Shown: one piece after another, positions 17,438-26,540 of the stretch
Position numbering within the stretch: position 1 is the first letter of the stretch
How the letters are laid out: the number at the start of each line of letters is the position of its first letter
Assembly: GCA_020724525.1 (NCBI GenBank)
Contig: DYGU01000007.1
Coordinates: forward strand, 1 to 64,000
Source of the DNA: Dehalococcoides mccartyi
GTDB taxonomy: Bacteria > Chloroflexota > Dehalococcoidia > GIF9 > DYGU01
DNA: 64,000 nt
Direction of reading: 5' to 3'
Made by a program: the position numbers and the translations under genes
Notes under the pieces: model-generated
The model's input: only the letters and a program-made list of their open reading frames with translations
Database searches by the model: none
Told to the model about the DNA's origin: nothing

Positions 17438-18351
17438 TGGATATAGTGGGTAAAAGGTTCTGGTTTTTTCTGATTTCAGTTTTGGTACTTGTCCCGGGCA
17501 TAGTCTCCCTAATTATCTTTGGGCTTAAGCCTGGGGTTGACTTTAGCAGTGGCACAGCTATGACTCTAAGCCTGGAAAAGCCCATGGAACTGGGTTTATT
17601 GCGTCAAGAATTCGCCAGGCTGGGCTATGACAAAGCTATGATTCAGCGTACCAAAGAGGAGGCTTTCTTTGTCCGGCTCCGGGAAATATCGCTTGAGGAA
17701 AGAGAAAAACTAATTGACGGTTTAGCCGAAAATACAGGGAGTAAAGTCACCGTCCTTGACTATTATAGTGTGTCTCCGATCATAGGTATGGAGACAGTCC
17801 GCAATGCAGCTATTGCCGTTATTATAGCTTCAATAGGTATTCTGCTTTATATTTCCTGGGCATTTCGCCGGATGCCTAAGCCGCTTCGCTGGGGCACCTG
17901 TGCCATTGTAGCTTTACTCCACGTTGTTGCGGTAATTATGGGAATTTTTTCTATTTTGGGCTGGGTCAGGGGAGTGGAGGTAGATGCTTTGTTTATTACC
18001 GGGGTGCTGGCGGTCGTCGGCTATAGTGTTAATAATATTGTAGTTGTTTTTGACCGCATTCGGGAGAACATAAGTAAGGGAATAAGCCGTAACTTTGAAG
18101 TAACGGTCAACTCAAGCATTCTGGAGACGCTGAGTCGGTCTTTAAATACCAGCCTAACAACTCTTCTGGTTATAGTAGCTCTGTATCTTTTTGGCGGGGT
18201 AACGATCCGATATTTTGTTTTAGTGCTTCTTATTGGTGTTGTTGCCGGGACTTACAGCTCACTATGCAACGCCGGGCAACTCCTGGTGGTATGGGAGAAG
18301 GGTGAGTGGGGTAGATTTGTTTCCTGGCTGCCATTTACTCGCCGAGGGTAA
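17434..18351 (+). CDS. secF: Protein translocase subunit SecF
   Basis: Partner of SecD. ATG 17434 overlaps the secD stop. The track start 12 codons earlier lies inside secD. FGLKPGVDFSSGTAMTL is the SecF N-terminal GLxxGxDFxxG motif. The C-terminal six-helix domain contains GYSVNNIVVVFDRIREN and TSLTTLLVIVALYLFGG, family hallmarks. About 305 residues. The last bases overlap a convergent remnant of threonine synthase. No yajC or other sec gene is adjacent. Confidence 0.95.
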   Translation: MMDIVGKRFWFFLISVLVLVPGIVSLIIFGLKPGVDFSSGTAMTLSLEKPMELGLLRQEFARLGYDKAMIQRTKEEAFFVRLREISLEEREKLIDGLAENTGSKVTVLDYYSVSPIIGMETVRNAAIAVIIASIGILLYISWAFRRMPKPLRWGTCAIVALLHVVAVIMGIFSILGWVRGVEVDALFITGVLAVVGYSVNNIVVVFDRIRENISKGISRNFEVTVNSSILETLSRSLNTSLTTLLVIVALYLFGGVTIRYFVLVLLIGVVAGTYSSLCNAGQLLVVWEKGEWGRFVSWLPFTRRG

Positions 18352-18496
18352 GCTCCTCTCTCAACCTCTCTTTGGCTATTTCAAGAAGCCCTCCCTTTTC
18401 CTCAATAGCAAATTCTTTACCAAAAATTTTCCCTATTTTATTTGTTGCCTTCAAACCACTGCCAGTTAAAATTACCACATTAGTTTTGCTCTCCCC
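18335..18496 (-). pseudogene. 3' remnant of a threonine synthase gene
   Basis: On the minus strand the last about 53 codons of a 109-codon ORF read SKTNVVILTGSGLKATNKIG and onward, matching the C-terminal end of threonine synthase (VV.LTG.GLKD). The upstream part of the same ORF does not resemble the enzyme, and the PLP-binding domain is absent, so the gene is truncated at about 18490. Its stop overlaps the end of secF. The junction suggests a past deletion or insertion between secF and cstA. The identification rests on a short match. Confidence 0.5.
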
Positions 18497-18644
18497 TACT
18501 AATGAAAAGGGCTTGATAAAGGTGGTAAAATTTATTAGCCAATTCAAGCTAACCTCCCAGCAAAGGGGGTGGGAATGGGATAAGTTGATTGGGCAAAATA
18601 AGGACGCTAAACCGTGACAACCAAATCCTTTTTGGAGGGAGATT

Positions 18645-20276
18645 ATGAATGGAATATTGTTCATAGTAGTGGCTGTGGCACTTTTTTACCTGAGTTATCG
18701 TTTTTATGCTAAATTCCTATCTGAAAAAATCTGGAAGTTAGACCCTAAGGCGGTTACCCCGGCTCACCAGTTCAATGATGGGTTCGAACATGTCCCATCC
18801 AGGACGTCCGTGGTTTGGGGACATCACTTCGCCTCGATAGCTGGTGCCGGTCCAATACTGGGTCCAATAATCGCTGCCATCTGGGGTTGGTTGCCCGGTC
18901 TGATTTGGATCGTACTCGGCACGGTATTCATGGGAGCGGTTAAGGATATCGGCGCGCTGGTGACTTCTCTCAGACACCAGGGCAGGGGAATTGCCGATTA
19001 CCTGAAAGATTTGATCGGGCCTAGGGCTACGCAACTATTTTACGCAGTGGTATTTTTTTTGTTGGTTTTAGTTGTCGCGGTATTTATCCACGTAATTGCC
19101 ACATTTATTTCAAAGTTCCCACACGCAGTGTGGTCCGTCTGGACTGAGATACCTTTGGCAATAGTCATAGGCTGCATAGCCTACTATAAATGGAGGGTGA
19201 ACCTGATCGCGTCAGCGCTTTTGGCAGTAGCGATAATGTATGCTTTTATTTGGGTGGGGGTTAAGTGGCCTCTACCTGTAACATACTGGGGTTGGGTAAT
19301 CATTCTGCTTGCTTATATACTCATCGCTGCTCGTTTGCCGGTCTGGCTCTTGGTTCAACCAAGGGATTACATCAATGGTATTCAACTGTTCATTGCCCTC
19401 GGAATCCTTACTATAGGAATATTTGCTTTGGGTGGGGCGGCACAGGTAGCTGCTCCGGCGATTAGGGTCGCGCCCCCGGGGGCACCACCAATCTGGCCAT
19501 TCGTGATGATAACCATTGCCTGCGGCGCTATGTCTGGATTTCATTCAATAGTAGGTAGTGGGACCACGCCCAAACAACTCGATAAAGAACCAGATGCCAA
19601 ACCCGTTGCCTATGGTGGGATGCTCGCTGAGGGTTGGCTCGCCGTAATAGCTCTGCTTACCGCGGTTGTGGGTTTGGGTGCAGCTGGCTATGCGAAATTT
19701 TATGATAAGTGGGGAGCTGCCGTTTGGCCAACGATATGGGCTGAAGGAGGCAAGACGTTTTTGGCACCTTTGGGAATACCCGCAGTGTATGCGACAGCAT
19801 TTATGACGGTAGTCGTGGTCAGTTTTGCCCTGACAACTTTAGATTCAGCGACGAGATTCACTCGAATAGTTGTCGCTGAAAGCGCCAGGACTTTTAACTG
19901 GCCTAAGATACTACAAGAAAGGACCCTTCCCTTACTCATCGGATTTGCAGTGGTCGTAGGACTGGTAGCCACAAAATATCAAATGGAACTCTGGCCGCTG
20001 TTTGGTTCCGCAAACCAAATTTTGGGTGGACTATCATTGCTGGCAGCTGCAGTTTTCCTATGGAAGCTTGGAAGAGGAAACTTATATTACATCATACCTT
20101 TCATCATAGCCATATTAACCTCGATGACAGCCATGGCTTACATGGTGGTAGCCACGTGGATTCCAAAAGGACAATGGGTTCTTGTCGTGATTGGCTCTGC
20201 GATTTTCTTATGTGCTCTAGGAGTAGTCATATTAGCTTATCAAACATGGAGGGCTAAAGCCAAGGGACCTGCTTAA
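18645..20276 (+). CDS. cstA: Carbon starvation protein CstA-like peptide transporter
   Basis: Multi-pass inner-membrane protein of the CstA family, which takes up peptides or pyruvate under carbon limitation. FNDGFEHVPSRTSVVWGHHFASIAGAGPILGP is the family signature. SGFHSIVGSGTTPKQL and TTLDSATRFTRIVVAE are further conserved blocks. About 13-15 hydrophobic helices span 543 residues, shorter than E. coli CstA (about 700). GGAGGGAG lies 4-5 bases before ATG. It stands alone between a decayed thrC end and a non-coding gap. Confidence 0.92.
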   Translation: MNGILFIVVAVALFYLSYRFYAKFLSEKIWKLDPKAVTPAHQFNDGFEHVPSRTSVVWGHHFASIAGAGPILGPIIAAIWGWLPGLIWIVLGTVFMGAVKDIGALVTSLRHQGRGIADYLKDLIGPRATQLFYAVVFFLLVLVVAVFIHVIATFISKFPHAVWSVWTEIPLAIVIGCIAYYKWRVNLIASALLAVAIMYAFIWVGVKWPLPVTYWGWVIILLAYILIAARLPVWLLVQPRDYINGIQLFIALGILTIGIFALGGAAQVAAPAIRVAPPGAPPIWPFVMITIACGAMSGFHSIVGSGTTPKQLDKEPDAKPVAYGGMLAEGWLAVIALLTAVVGLGAAGYAKFYDKWGAAVWPTIWAEGGKTFLAPLGIPAVYATAFMTVVVVSFALTTLDSATRFTRIVVAESARTFNWPKILQERTLPLLIGFAVVVGLVATKYQMELWPLFGSANQILGGLSLLAAAVFLWKLGRGNLYYIIPFIIAILTSMTAMAYMVVATWIPKGQWVLVVIGSAIFLCALGVVILAYQTWRAKAKGPA

Positions 20277-20503
20277 AAGTGTCTAATCATCTTAAAAAAG
20301 ATCGATAATGGGCTTCGGGCAATTTTACTTAGGATAGTCCTCATGCTTTATTATGCTCAAGTAAATTGGCTAACGGCAAACTTCATAGACTGTGCCAAGC
20401 GATTTTGGTTTTTCATAGCATCTACCAGGCTACGAAAGTCATGCTATGATAGAACCGTCATCCATATGGACTGGTAGCGACAATTCCCCAGGCACATACT
20501 ACA
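20277..20503. other. Intergenic region with an inverted repeat
   Basis: There is no coding evidence. CATAGCAT (20414-20421) and ATGCTATG (20441-20448) form an 8-bp inverted repeat with a 19-base loop. AATTTTACTT and AAGTAAATT form a weaker pair near 20320-20370 that could terminate cstA. Confidence 0.35.
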
Positions 20504-21574
20504 CTACCAAGCCTTTAAGTGGTGCGTTTCCTTCACCAGCTTAAGGAAGTTACCGAAGCCAAGAGGTTTTCTGAGTTTCTGTTGGCTTCCCAGAGGGTCT
20601 GTAATCTGACGACTGTCCAGGAGGACTTCCAGAGTAGCGACTATTGATGAAGCCAGAGCCTGATGGTGATAACCACCTTCCAGGGCAAAAATGAGACGCC
20701 CGAGACATAATTTTGTGGCTAAGTTTTTTAATACCCGCACCATACCAGCAAAACCGGAAACGCTGACCTGCATCAAGGCGATACTATCAGCCCAGTGGGC
20801 ATCATAGCCAGCTGAGACTAAAATGAGCTGGGGCTGATAGCGCTCGGCTACCGGCACCAGGACTTCCTGAAATACCTGCAGGTATTCATCGTCGCCCCAG
20901 CCAGCTAAAAGGGGCACATTCACGGTGGTTCCTTCTCCATTACCGCTGCCGATTTCATTAATGCTTCCAGTGCCGGGGTAAAGGGGATACTGGTGGATAG
21001 AGAAGTAAAGGACACGAGGGTCGGTATAGAAAGTATCCTGAGTCCCGTTGCCATGATGGACATCGAAGTCAACTATGAGAATACGCTTTATATTATCGAA
21101 GTTAGACAAGACAAATCGGGCAGCCACGGCGATATTGTTGAATAGACAAAAACCCATAGCCTGCCAACAGGTAGCGTGGTGTCCCGGAGGTCTGACCATG
21201 GCAAAGGCGCTATCAGCCTGATTTGTCATAACAGCTTCAACGGCTTGAAGTGCTCCCCCGGCGGCATAAAGGGCTACCTCATAGGAAGCGGAGGAAATTA
21301 CCGTGTCAGCATCAAGCCAGCCCCCACCCTTCTGGGCACGGTTTCGAACATAGGAAATATACTCCAGGGCATGAACTAAAGACAGTTCCTCTACTGTGGC
21401 CGGACGTGGCAGCAACAGCAAAATTCTGTTTTTAAGCCTGGTTTCCTCAAGTAGAGACATAGTAGTGGTGAGTCTCTGTGGGTTTTCGACATGGGCACCG
21501 GTCTGGTGCTCCAGATAAATTGGGTCGTAAACCAGGGCTACTTTCACGGGATTTCTCTTTTGCCAGCCTCCCAT
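20504..21574 (-). CDS. Histone deacetylase-family (AcuC-like) hydrolase
   Basis: Zinc-dependent amidohydrolase of the arginase/deacetylase fold. It could act on acetyl-polyamine, acetoin pathway or protein acetyl-lysine substrates. Catalytic motifs are present: RPPGHHATCWQAMGFCLFNNIAVAA with the His pair, ILIVDFDVHHGNGTQD with the zinc Asp and His ligands, and LVSAGYDAHWADSIALMQVS. The start is uncertain: ATG 21574 or GTG 21547 is more likely than the track start, since homologues begin near VALVYDP. About 350 residues. It is transcribed alone on the minus strand. Confidence 0.88.
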   Translation of the reverse strand: MGGWQKRNPVKVALVYDPIYLEHQTGAHVENPQRLTTTMSLLEETRLKNRILLLLPRPATVEELSLVHALEYISYVRNRAQKGGGWLDADTVISSASYEVALYAAGGALQAVEAVMTNQADSAFAMVRPPGHHATCWQAMGFCLFNNIAVAARFVLSNFDNIKRILIVDFDVHHGNGTQDTFYTDPRVLYFSIHQYPLYPGTGSINEIGSGNGEGTTVNVPLLAGWGDDEYLQVFQEVLVPVAERYQPQLILVSAGYDAHWADSIALMQVSVSGFAGMVRVLKNLATKLCLGRLIFALEGGYHHQALASSIVATLEVLLDSRQITDPLGSQQKLRKPLGFGNFLKLVKETHHLKAW

Positions 21575-21628
21575 AATACCAGAGGCAGGCTTGGTCGGCA
21601 ATAATAGCGGATGATTAGCAACTCTCTT

Positions 21629-21690
21629 TCGTCATTGCGAGCGGAGCGTGGCAATCTCTGGGATTGCTTCGGGGCTCACGCCCCTCGCAT
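21629..21690. repeat. Dispersed palindromic repeat R1-type, partial copy
   Basis: CGTCATTGCGAGCGGAGCG..GGCAATCTC begins like the R1 family (compare 40253 and 23084), then GGGATTGCTTCGGGGC..GCCCCTCGCA forms its other arm. The double-hairpin core seen at 16008 and 40289 is missing. Confidence 0.6.
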
Positions 21691-21701
21691 AGTAGAGGTT
21701 G

Positions 21702-21806
21702 TTTACCAATGCTTATACACCACCCTGAACAAGACGAAGAAAACCTCACCTACCCTCTCCCTTGAAGAGAGAGGAATAAGGTGAGGGTGACAAAATAAAC
21801 ACTCTC
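21702..21806 (+). repeat. Dispersed 105-bp repeat R2, copy 1
   Basis: Runs from TTTACCAATGCTTATMCACC to CAAAATAAACACTCTC and is nearly identical to 40055-40159, in the same orientation and of equal length. The core CCTCACC..CCCTCTCCCTT-GAA-GAGAGAGG..GGTGAGG is a hairpin. It lies in the gap between the HDAC-like gene and nurA. Confidence 0.8.
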
Positions 21807-21819
21807 AAATGATAGACCA

Positions 21820-21848
21820 TTGCCCGGGTATTTTGCCCGTGTTATACT
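21820..21848 (+). promoter_or_regulatory. Promoter for the nurA-herA operon
   Basis: TTGCCC (21820-21825), a 17-base spacer and TATACT (21843-21848) fit sigma-70. The nurA GTG follows at 21868 after a purine-rich GGTGGGAGA. Confidence 0.6.
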
Positions 21849-21867
21849 GGTGGACTGAGGTGGGAGA

Positions 21868-23073
21868 GTGTCTTTAGACCTGGCGCAAGTGGCTGAACAG
21901 ATTGAGGGAATGGCAGCCAAGTTACAGGCAGGGCAGGAAGAAAGACGTCAAAAGCTCGAATTCGCCTTAAATACTCTCCTTTCTAATACAAAGAAGCTTG
22001 ACTTCCTTAAGCAAAAAGTAGAGACCAGCAAGACTACCTGGCTGGTAGCTGGCTTAGTAGATAGCCTTGACTCTCATATTCCGGCACCATCTTGCCCGAA
22101 TAATTTTGTCGTTTTAGCTACGGATGGCTCTCATATTGATGTCGACCGCCACCGCTCGACTCGCTGTTTTGTGATTAACATCGGTGTGGCACGCCTTGAC
22201 TATGGCGAAAAGCCAGCCGCTTTTCTTTTCAACTTGCCTTCCCTCCACTTTGACGAAGCCGAGGTGATTTTAAGCTCCCCCGATGGGACTCAACGGATAG
22301 AAATAGAAGGGCAACTATTAGGGGTGAAACGGACTATTGAAGAATGTCGCATCCTGACTGAGTTGGCTGAGGAGGTAGAAAGTAATTTATCTACTGTAGC
22401 TCTTCTTGACGGGTCTCTCATTCTCTGGGGATTGATCGGGCAGAGTTACCCTGACTTTGTCATTGACATTCTCCTGAAGAAAGGGCTACTGGAATATCTG
22501 GGGAAATTGAGACATCTGGCTCAAACTAGGCAATTAGCCTTAGCCAGTTACATAAGCTTTCCCCGGAGTACTGACGTCGTAAATGTTCTGCGATTAGCCA
22601 TATGTCCGTATCAGCCGGCAGACTGCGACCACTATTGCGCTGATAAATTTGGGGAGAAGGGTTGTGATAAAGTAGCTGGACTTTTAGACCGGGAACTTTT
22701 CGACTGTCTACTGGCTACCGGGGAGAGGTCAGCAGTTTTCGTCAGCCGGTCTTCCATAGTTAGGGAGCATTATGGGGAACATCGGGTTTATTTCTTTTAC
22801 CTGAAGATTGGTGAAGAAGTGGCTCGGCTGGAAGTGCCCCAGTGGATAGCTAAAGATAAAGGGCTGTTAGACCTGCTCCACAGCGTTGTTTTGGACCAGT
22901 GTCGGCGTGGGGAGGGATATCCGGTAGCTCTCAGTGAAGCTCATGAAAAAGCAGTGATAACAGCTCAGGACCGGGAGCAGTTCTGGCAACTTGTGGAGAA
23001 GACTTTAGTTATGGAAGAGAGACTGTTAAGAACCTCGGCTAAGAGCTGGAGTAAAAGAACACGATGGGTTTAG
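21868..23073 (+). CDS. nurA: NurA-domain 5'-3' nuclease
   Basis: Nuclease that acts with the HerA hexamer in DNA end resection. The N-terminal helical region is followed by NFVVLATDGSHIDVDRH, where DGS carries a metal-binding aspartate. A second acidic site, VALLDGSLILWGL, lies at about residue 175, and a C-terminal acidic/His region follows. At 401 residues it fits the family. The start is GTG after a good ribosome site. A HAS-barrel gene and herA follow on the same strand, the classic NurA-HerA neighbourhood better known from archaea. The catalytic assignments are by family pattern. Confidence 0.88.
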   Translation: MSLDLAQVAEQIEGMAAKLQAGQEERRQKLEFALNTLLSNTKKLDFLKQKVETSKTTWLVAGLVDSLDSHIPAPSCPNNFVVLATDGSHIDVDRHRSTRCFVINIGVARLDYGEKPAAFLFNLPSLHFDEAEVILSSPDGTQRIEIEGQLLGVKRTIEECRILTELAEEVESNLSTVALLDGSLILWGLIGQSYPDFVIDILLKKGLLEYLGKLRHLAQTRQLALASYISFPRSTDVVNVLRLAICPYQPADCDHYCADKFGEKGCDKVAGLLDRELFDCLLATGERSAVFVSRSSIVREHYGEHRVYFFYLKIGEEVARLEVPQWIAKDKGLLDLLHSVVLDQCRRGEGYPVALSEAHEKAVITAQDREQFWQLVEKTLVMEERLLRTSAKSWSKRTRWV

Positions 23074-23083
23074 GTTTTTAACT

Positions 23084-23161
23084 GTTATTGCGAGGAACGG
23101 AGTGACAAAGCAATCTCAAACGAAATTGGTTGGGATTGCTTCGCCTCTGGCTCGCAATGAC
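23084..23161. repeat. Dispersed palindromic repeat R1-type inside the nurA operon
   Basis: GTTATTGCGAGGAACGGAGTGACAAAGCAATCTC..GGGATTGCTTCG..CTCGCAATGAC is a 78-bp near-perfect inverted repeat. It lies between nurA and the HAS-barrel gene and reaches into the annotated N-terminus of the latter. Confidence 0.8.
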
Positions 23162-23171
23162 CTGGGGAAAT

Positions 23172-23762
23172 GTGGAAACTTTAGTTAAAATAGGTGAAGT
23201 AATTGAAGCCAGTGGTAGCCAGTTTGTGGCTCAATGCTACAAACTTCATCAACCACCCCCCTTAGGGAGCCTGGTGAAGACGAAGGAAGGGTCTATAGAA
23301 ATTTATGGAGTAGTCTTTAATGCCGAGACCCATAGTTTGGAGCCAGGTCGTCGTCCTATTGCTCGAGGCAGTGAAGAACCAGGGGGTGAGGATGTTTTCC
23401 AAGCTAATCCTCAACTGGCTAAATTACTAACTACCGATTTTGGGGCTCTGGTGGTAGGCTATAGAGAGGGGGGAGAGCTCTGCCACTATTTACCACCAAG
23501 ACCAGCCTGTATTCACAGTTTCGTTTATCTTTGTCCCCTTGAGGAAGTTGAGGATTTCAGTCACTCCCTTGACTTTCTTCCTCTGCTTGTAGAGACTAAT
23601 CTACCAATGCCTGTAGATGAAGTTATTGCGGCTTGTTTTCGCTATTTCAGCCAAGCTCACGCAGATAGACGAACTTTTCTGGTCAAGGCGGGCAAGGAAT
23701 TGGCTTTGTTATTGGGGGGTGAGCTCAAAAGGCTTAACTCCATATTAAGGAAGCTGAAGTAA
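23172..23762 (+). CDS. HAS-barrel domain protein of the NurA/HerA operon
   Basis: Function unknown. About 196 residues. The N-terminal IGEVIEASGSQFVAQCYKLHQPPPLGSLVKTK..IYGVVFN resembles the HAS barrel found at the N-terminus of HerA and F1 ATPase subunits. The rest is alpha/beta with a C-terminal helical segment. The first 9-14 codons of the track ORF (start 23130) come from a palindromic repeat, so translation probably starts at ATG 23157 or GTG 23172. The latter has GGGG 4 bases upstream. One base separates its stop from herA, so it is surely co-translated and may be a HerA accessory subunit. Confidence 0.7.
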   Translation: METLVKIGEVIEASGSQFVAQCYKLHQPPPLGSLVKTKEGSIEIYGVVFNAETHSLEPGRRPIARGSEEPGGEDVFQANPQLAKLLTTDFGALVVGYREGGELCHYLPPRPACIHSFVYLCPLEEVEDFSHSLDFLPLLVETNLPMPVDEVIAACFRYFSQAHADRRTFLVKAGKELALLLGGELKRLNSILRKLK

Positions 23763-23763
23763 G

Positions 23764-25392
23764 ATGATTAGTCAGAATTTCGGAGATGAAAACCGCCTGG
23801 GGATAGTGGTTTCCGGTTCTCTGACTAAAGGTGTGGAAGTGAAACTGGATCCAGGCATTTCCGTAGAGGATATGGTTGTTGGACGCTATGTAACTATTGA
23901 AGGAGAGAAGCGACATTTCTTCGGTACGATTACCGAGGTCAGTCTGGAGGCTATTGACCCCAAGATAGCAGTGGCACCACCGGATATTTCCGACCCCTTT
24001 ATTGCTGAAGTGATTGCCGGTACTACAGTTTATGGTAAGCTTCGGGTCTTGCCCCACTTGACTTTAGGGAGCGACGCCACCAGTATTCTTGAAGGACCTC
24101 AGCCGGTGAAGACAGTCCCGGCTCATTTTTCGGTAGTGAAGTTAGCCTCACCAAGGGATGTGGAGCTGGTTTTTGGTTCAGAAGACGAGCGGCAATTCTA
24201 TATCGGTACACCTCTGGATATGGAAACTAAAGTCTGCCTCGATGTCAAGAAGTTTGTGGAACGGTCTAACGGAGTTTTTGGGAAAAGCGGCACCGGAAAG
24301 ACCTTTCTAACCCGACTACTCCTCATCGGTATCCTTCAGAAGCAGGCTGCAGTCAGTCTTGTCTTTGATATGCACAGTGAATATGGCTGGGAGGGACAGG
24401 ATGAAAGAGGGCATAAAGTAAAGGGTCTAAAGCAGCTATTTCAGTCCCGGGTAGCTATCTTTTCTCTGGATGAAGAAAGTTCCCGGCGGCGAAGGGTGAA
24501 CACAGATTTTATAGTTAAAATAGGTTATGATGAGATTGAGCCGGAGGATATAGAGCTACTGCGCCAGACGCTAAATCTCACTGAAGCCTCAGTCCAGGCT
24601 ATATATCAATTAGCCCGGGAATTTGGTGAGCGAAGATGGCTGGAGAGGTTACTTGACCTAAAAGATGAAGAGGAGACAAAGCAGCTTGTCTCTAAACTTA
24701 ATATTCATGAGAGTACTTACCGCAATTTGCGGCGGGGGATGGAAAACCTGAGGCGGTTCCCCTTTTTAGTGCCTCAGGCTCCGGATAATTCTGTTAGGCG
24801 CATTCTTGAGTATTTGGACCGGGGGATAAATGTTATTCTTGAATTTGGTAGGTATGAGGACTACGCTGCTTATATTTTAGTAGCCAATCTTCTTACTCGT
24901 CGCATCCATACCCGGTACCGAGAAAAGATGGAACGAGCTATGGGAGAGGACTTGGCTCGACCTCGCCCGTTAGTTATTACTATTGAGGAGGCCCATCGTT
25001 TTCTCAATCCTGAGCTATCGGCGCAGACCATTTTCGGGCTTATCGCCCGGGAAATGAGGAAGTATAATGTTACTTTGCTTGTAATTGACCAGCGCCCCAG
25101 TGCTATTGATGAGGAAGTAATATCTCAATTAGGGACAAAGATAACCTGCTTACTGGACAACGAGCGAGATATTGATAATGTTCTCACCGGGGTGCCCGGC
25201 AAAAGCGAACTCAAGGTAGTTCTGTCCAAGTTAGAAACAAAACAGCAAGCCCTCATCTTTGGTCATGCCGTCCCGATGCCGGTGGTAATTAAAACACGGG
25301 AGTATGGTTCGGCTGAGTCATACCGGGAATTTGTCTCACCGCGGTTAGCTGACCGAGGGCAAAGACTGGAAACAGACGACTTATGGGGATAA
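23764..25392 (+). CDS. herA: HerA-family hexameric DNA translocase
   Basis: FtsK/HerA-class ATPase that pumps DNA to NurA during end processing. The N-terminal HAS barrel covers about residues 1-120. Walker A is GVFGKSGTGKTFLTRLLL (about residue 175), Walker B is PLVITIEEAHRFL, and VIDQRPSAIDEEVISQLGTK supplies the sensor and arginine-finger region. At 542 residues it is typical. It sits between the HAS-barrel gene and sua5 on one strand. The operon also lies near sbcC, the Rad50-like partner in archaea, but on opposite strands. Confidence 0.92.
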   Translation: MISQNFGDENRLGIVVSGSLTKGVEVKLDPGISVEDMVVGRYVTIEGEKRHFFGTITEVSLEAIDPKIAVAPPDISDPFIAEVIAGTTVYGKLRVLPHLTLGSDATSILEGPQPVKTVPAHFSVVKLASPRDVELVFGSEDERQFYIGTPLDMETKVCLDVKKFVERSNGVFGKSGTGKTFLTRLLLIGILQKQAAVSLVFDMHSEYGWEGQDERGHKVKGLKQLFQSRVAIFSLDEESSRRRRVNTDFIVKIGYDEIEPEDIELLRQTLNLTEASVQAIYQLAREFGERRWLERLLDLKDEEETKQLVSKLNIHESTYRNLRRGMENLRRFPFLVPQAPDNSVRRILEYLDRGINVILEFGRYEDYAAYILVANLLTRRIHTRYREKMERAMGEDLARPRPLVITIEEAHRFLNPELSAQTIFGLIAREMRKYNVTLLVIDQRPSAIDEEVISQLGTKITCLLDNERDIDNVLTGVPGKSELKVVLSKLETKQQALIFGHAVPMPVVIKTREYGSAESYREFVSPRLADRGQRLETDDLWG

Positions 25393-25398
25393 TGAGTC

Positions 25399-26418
25399 TT
25401 GGCAGAAATTGTTAGAGTTAGCAAAAAGTCAATAAAGAAAGCAGCCTCTATCATAAGGGAAGGTGGACTTGTTGCTTTTCCCACTGAAACCGTTTATGGG
25501 CTTGGTGCAAATGCCTTTAACCCAGTAGCCGTAGCTAAAATATTTGAAGTAAAAAGAAGACCTTATTTTGACCCTATTATTGTGCATATAGCTGATCCTG
25601 GGGAAATTGGGCGCTTGTGTTTAGAAGTGAATAATAGGGCAAAGATACTCATTGAGAGATTCTGGCCGGGACCACTCACTTTAGTGTTACCAAAATCCGA
25701 TGTTGTACCTGATATAGTCACAGCTGGGCTTGAAACTGTAGCGATGAGGATGCCATCCCATATAACAGCTTTAGAACTCATTAGAGAGGCAAACGTGCCA
25801 ATAGCGGCACCGAGTGCCAATCTTTTTGGCTATTTGAGCCCGACGACAGCCGAGCACGTTGCCGAACAAATAGGGAAAGAAATTGATTTGATCCTGGACG
25901 GGGGTAAAACACTGGTGGGGGTGGAATCAACAGTTCTTGACCTATCGGGTGAACCTACCATACTCAGACCTGGTGGATTGCCTATTGAAGATATTGAGAA
26001 GGTGATAGGTAAAGTAGAGGTTTGTGTAATAAGTCAAAAACCACGCTCACCGGGGCAGCTCCGGCGACATTACTCTCCGCGAACTCCTCTTAAAATTCTT
26101 AAAGACAAAAAATTCGATATACTCGAGGGAGTAAAGGCTGGATTTCTGTCATTTACACCTATAAAAAATAAGTCACCCTTTAAAAAGATAGAAGTTCTTT
26201 CTGCCTCGGGAAATCTCCAGGAAGCAGCTGCGAATCTGTTCTCCTGCTTGCACAATTTGGATAAAGGTGGTTTGGATATCATCTATGTGGAACCAGTTCC
26301 TGAAATAGGGCTTGGAAAAGCAATTATGGATAGGCTTCGCAAAGCAGAGGGTATAAAAAATCCTGGCGCAAATAGCTCTGAACTTGATAATAATTGTGTG
26401 CTTGGTGTAAAAAGTTAA
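25399..26418 (+). CDS. sua5: L-threonylcarbamoyladenylate synthase (Sua5/YwlC type)
   Basis: Makes threonylcarbamoyl-AMP from threonine, bicarbonate and ATP for the t6A37 tRNA modification. AASIIREGGLVAFPTETVYGLGANA and KRRPYFDPIIVHI are the TsaC/YrdC signature (with the KxR motif). SANLFGYLSPTTAEHV and VGVESTVLDLSGEPTILRPGG complete the domain. The C-terminal about 110 residues form the Sua5 domain, so this is the long form (339 residues). The start appears to be TTG at 25399, 6 bases after herA. The upstream ATG 25392 is out of frame. Confidence 0.95.
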   Translation: MAEIVRVSKKSIKKAASIIREGGLVAFPTETVYGLGANAFNPVAVAKIFEVKRRPYFDPIIVHIADPGEIGRLCLEVNNRAKILIERFWPGPLTLVLPKSDVVPDIVTAGLETVAMRMPSHITALELIREANVPIAAPSANLFGYLSPTTAEHVAEQIGKEIDLILDGGKTLVGVESTVLDLSGEPTILRPGGLPIEDIEKVIGKVEVCVISQKPRSPGQLRRHYSPRTPLKILKDKKFDILEGVKAGFLSFTPIKNKSPFKKIEVLSASGNLQEAAANLFSCLHNLDKGGLDIIYVEPVPEIGLGKAIMDRLRKAEGIKNPGANSSELDNNCVLGVKS

Positions 26419-26479
26419 AAAGCTGCCGATTCTCGGAAGGTGATTGGAACCTAAAGTGTTATCCCAGTCGGGAGCAAGA

Positions 26480-26523
26480 GCGACCCTTCAGGGTCGCTTC
26501 TCTGTAGCATGGCTAAAGCCTCT
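26480..26523 (-). repeat. Dispersed hairpin repeat R3, copy 1
   Basis: On the minus strand, AGAGGCTTTAGCC..GCTACAGAGAAGCGACCCTGAAGGGTCGCT. A 44-bp unit differing at about three positions from 40195-40238, in opposite orientation. The GCGACCCTGAAGGGTCGC hairpin lies between the convergent sua5 and sbcC genes and may also serve as a terminator. Confidence 0.7.
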
Positions 26524-26540
26524 TTCAACGCCGCAAATGG

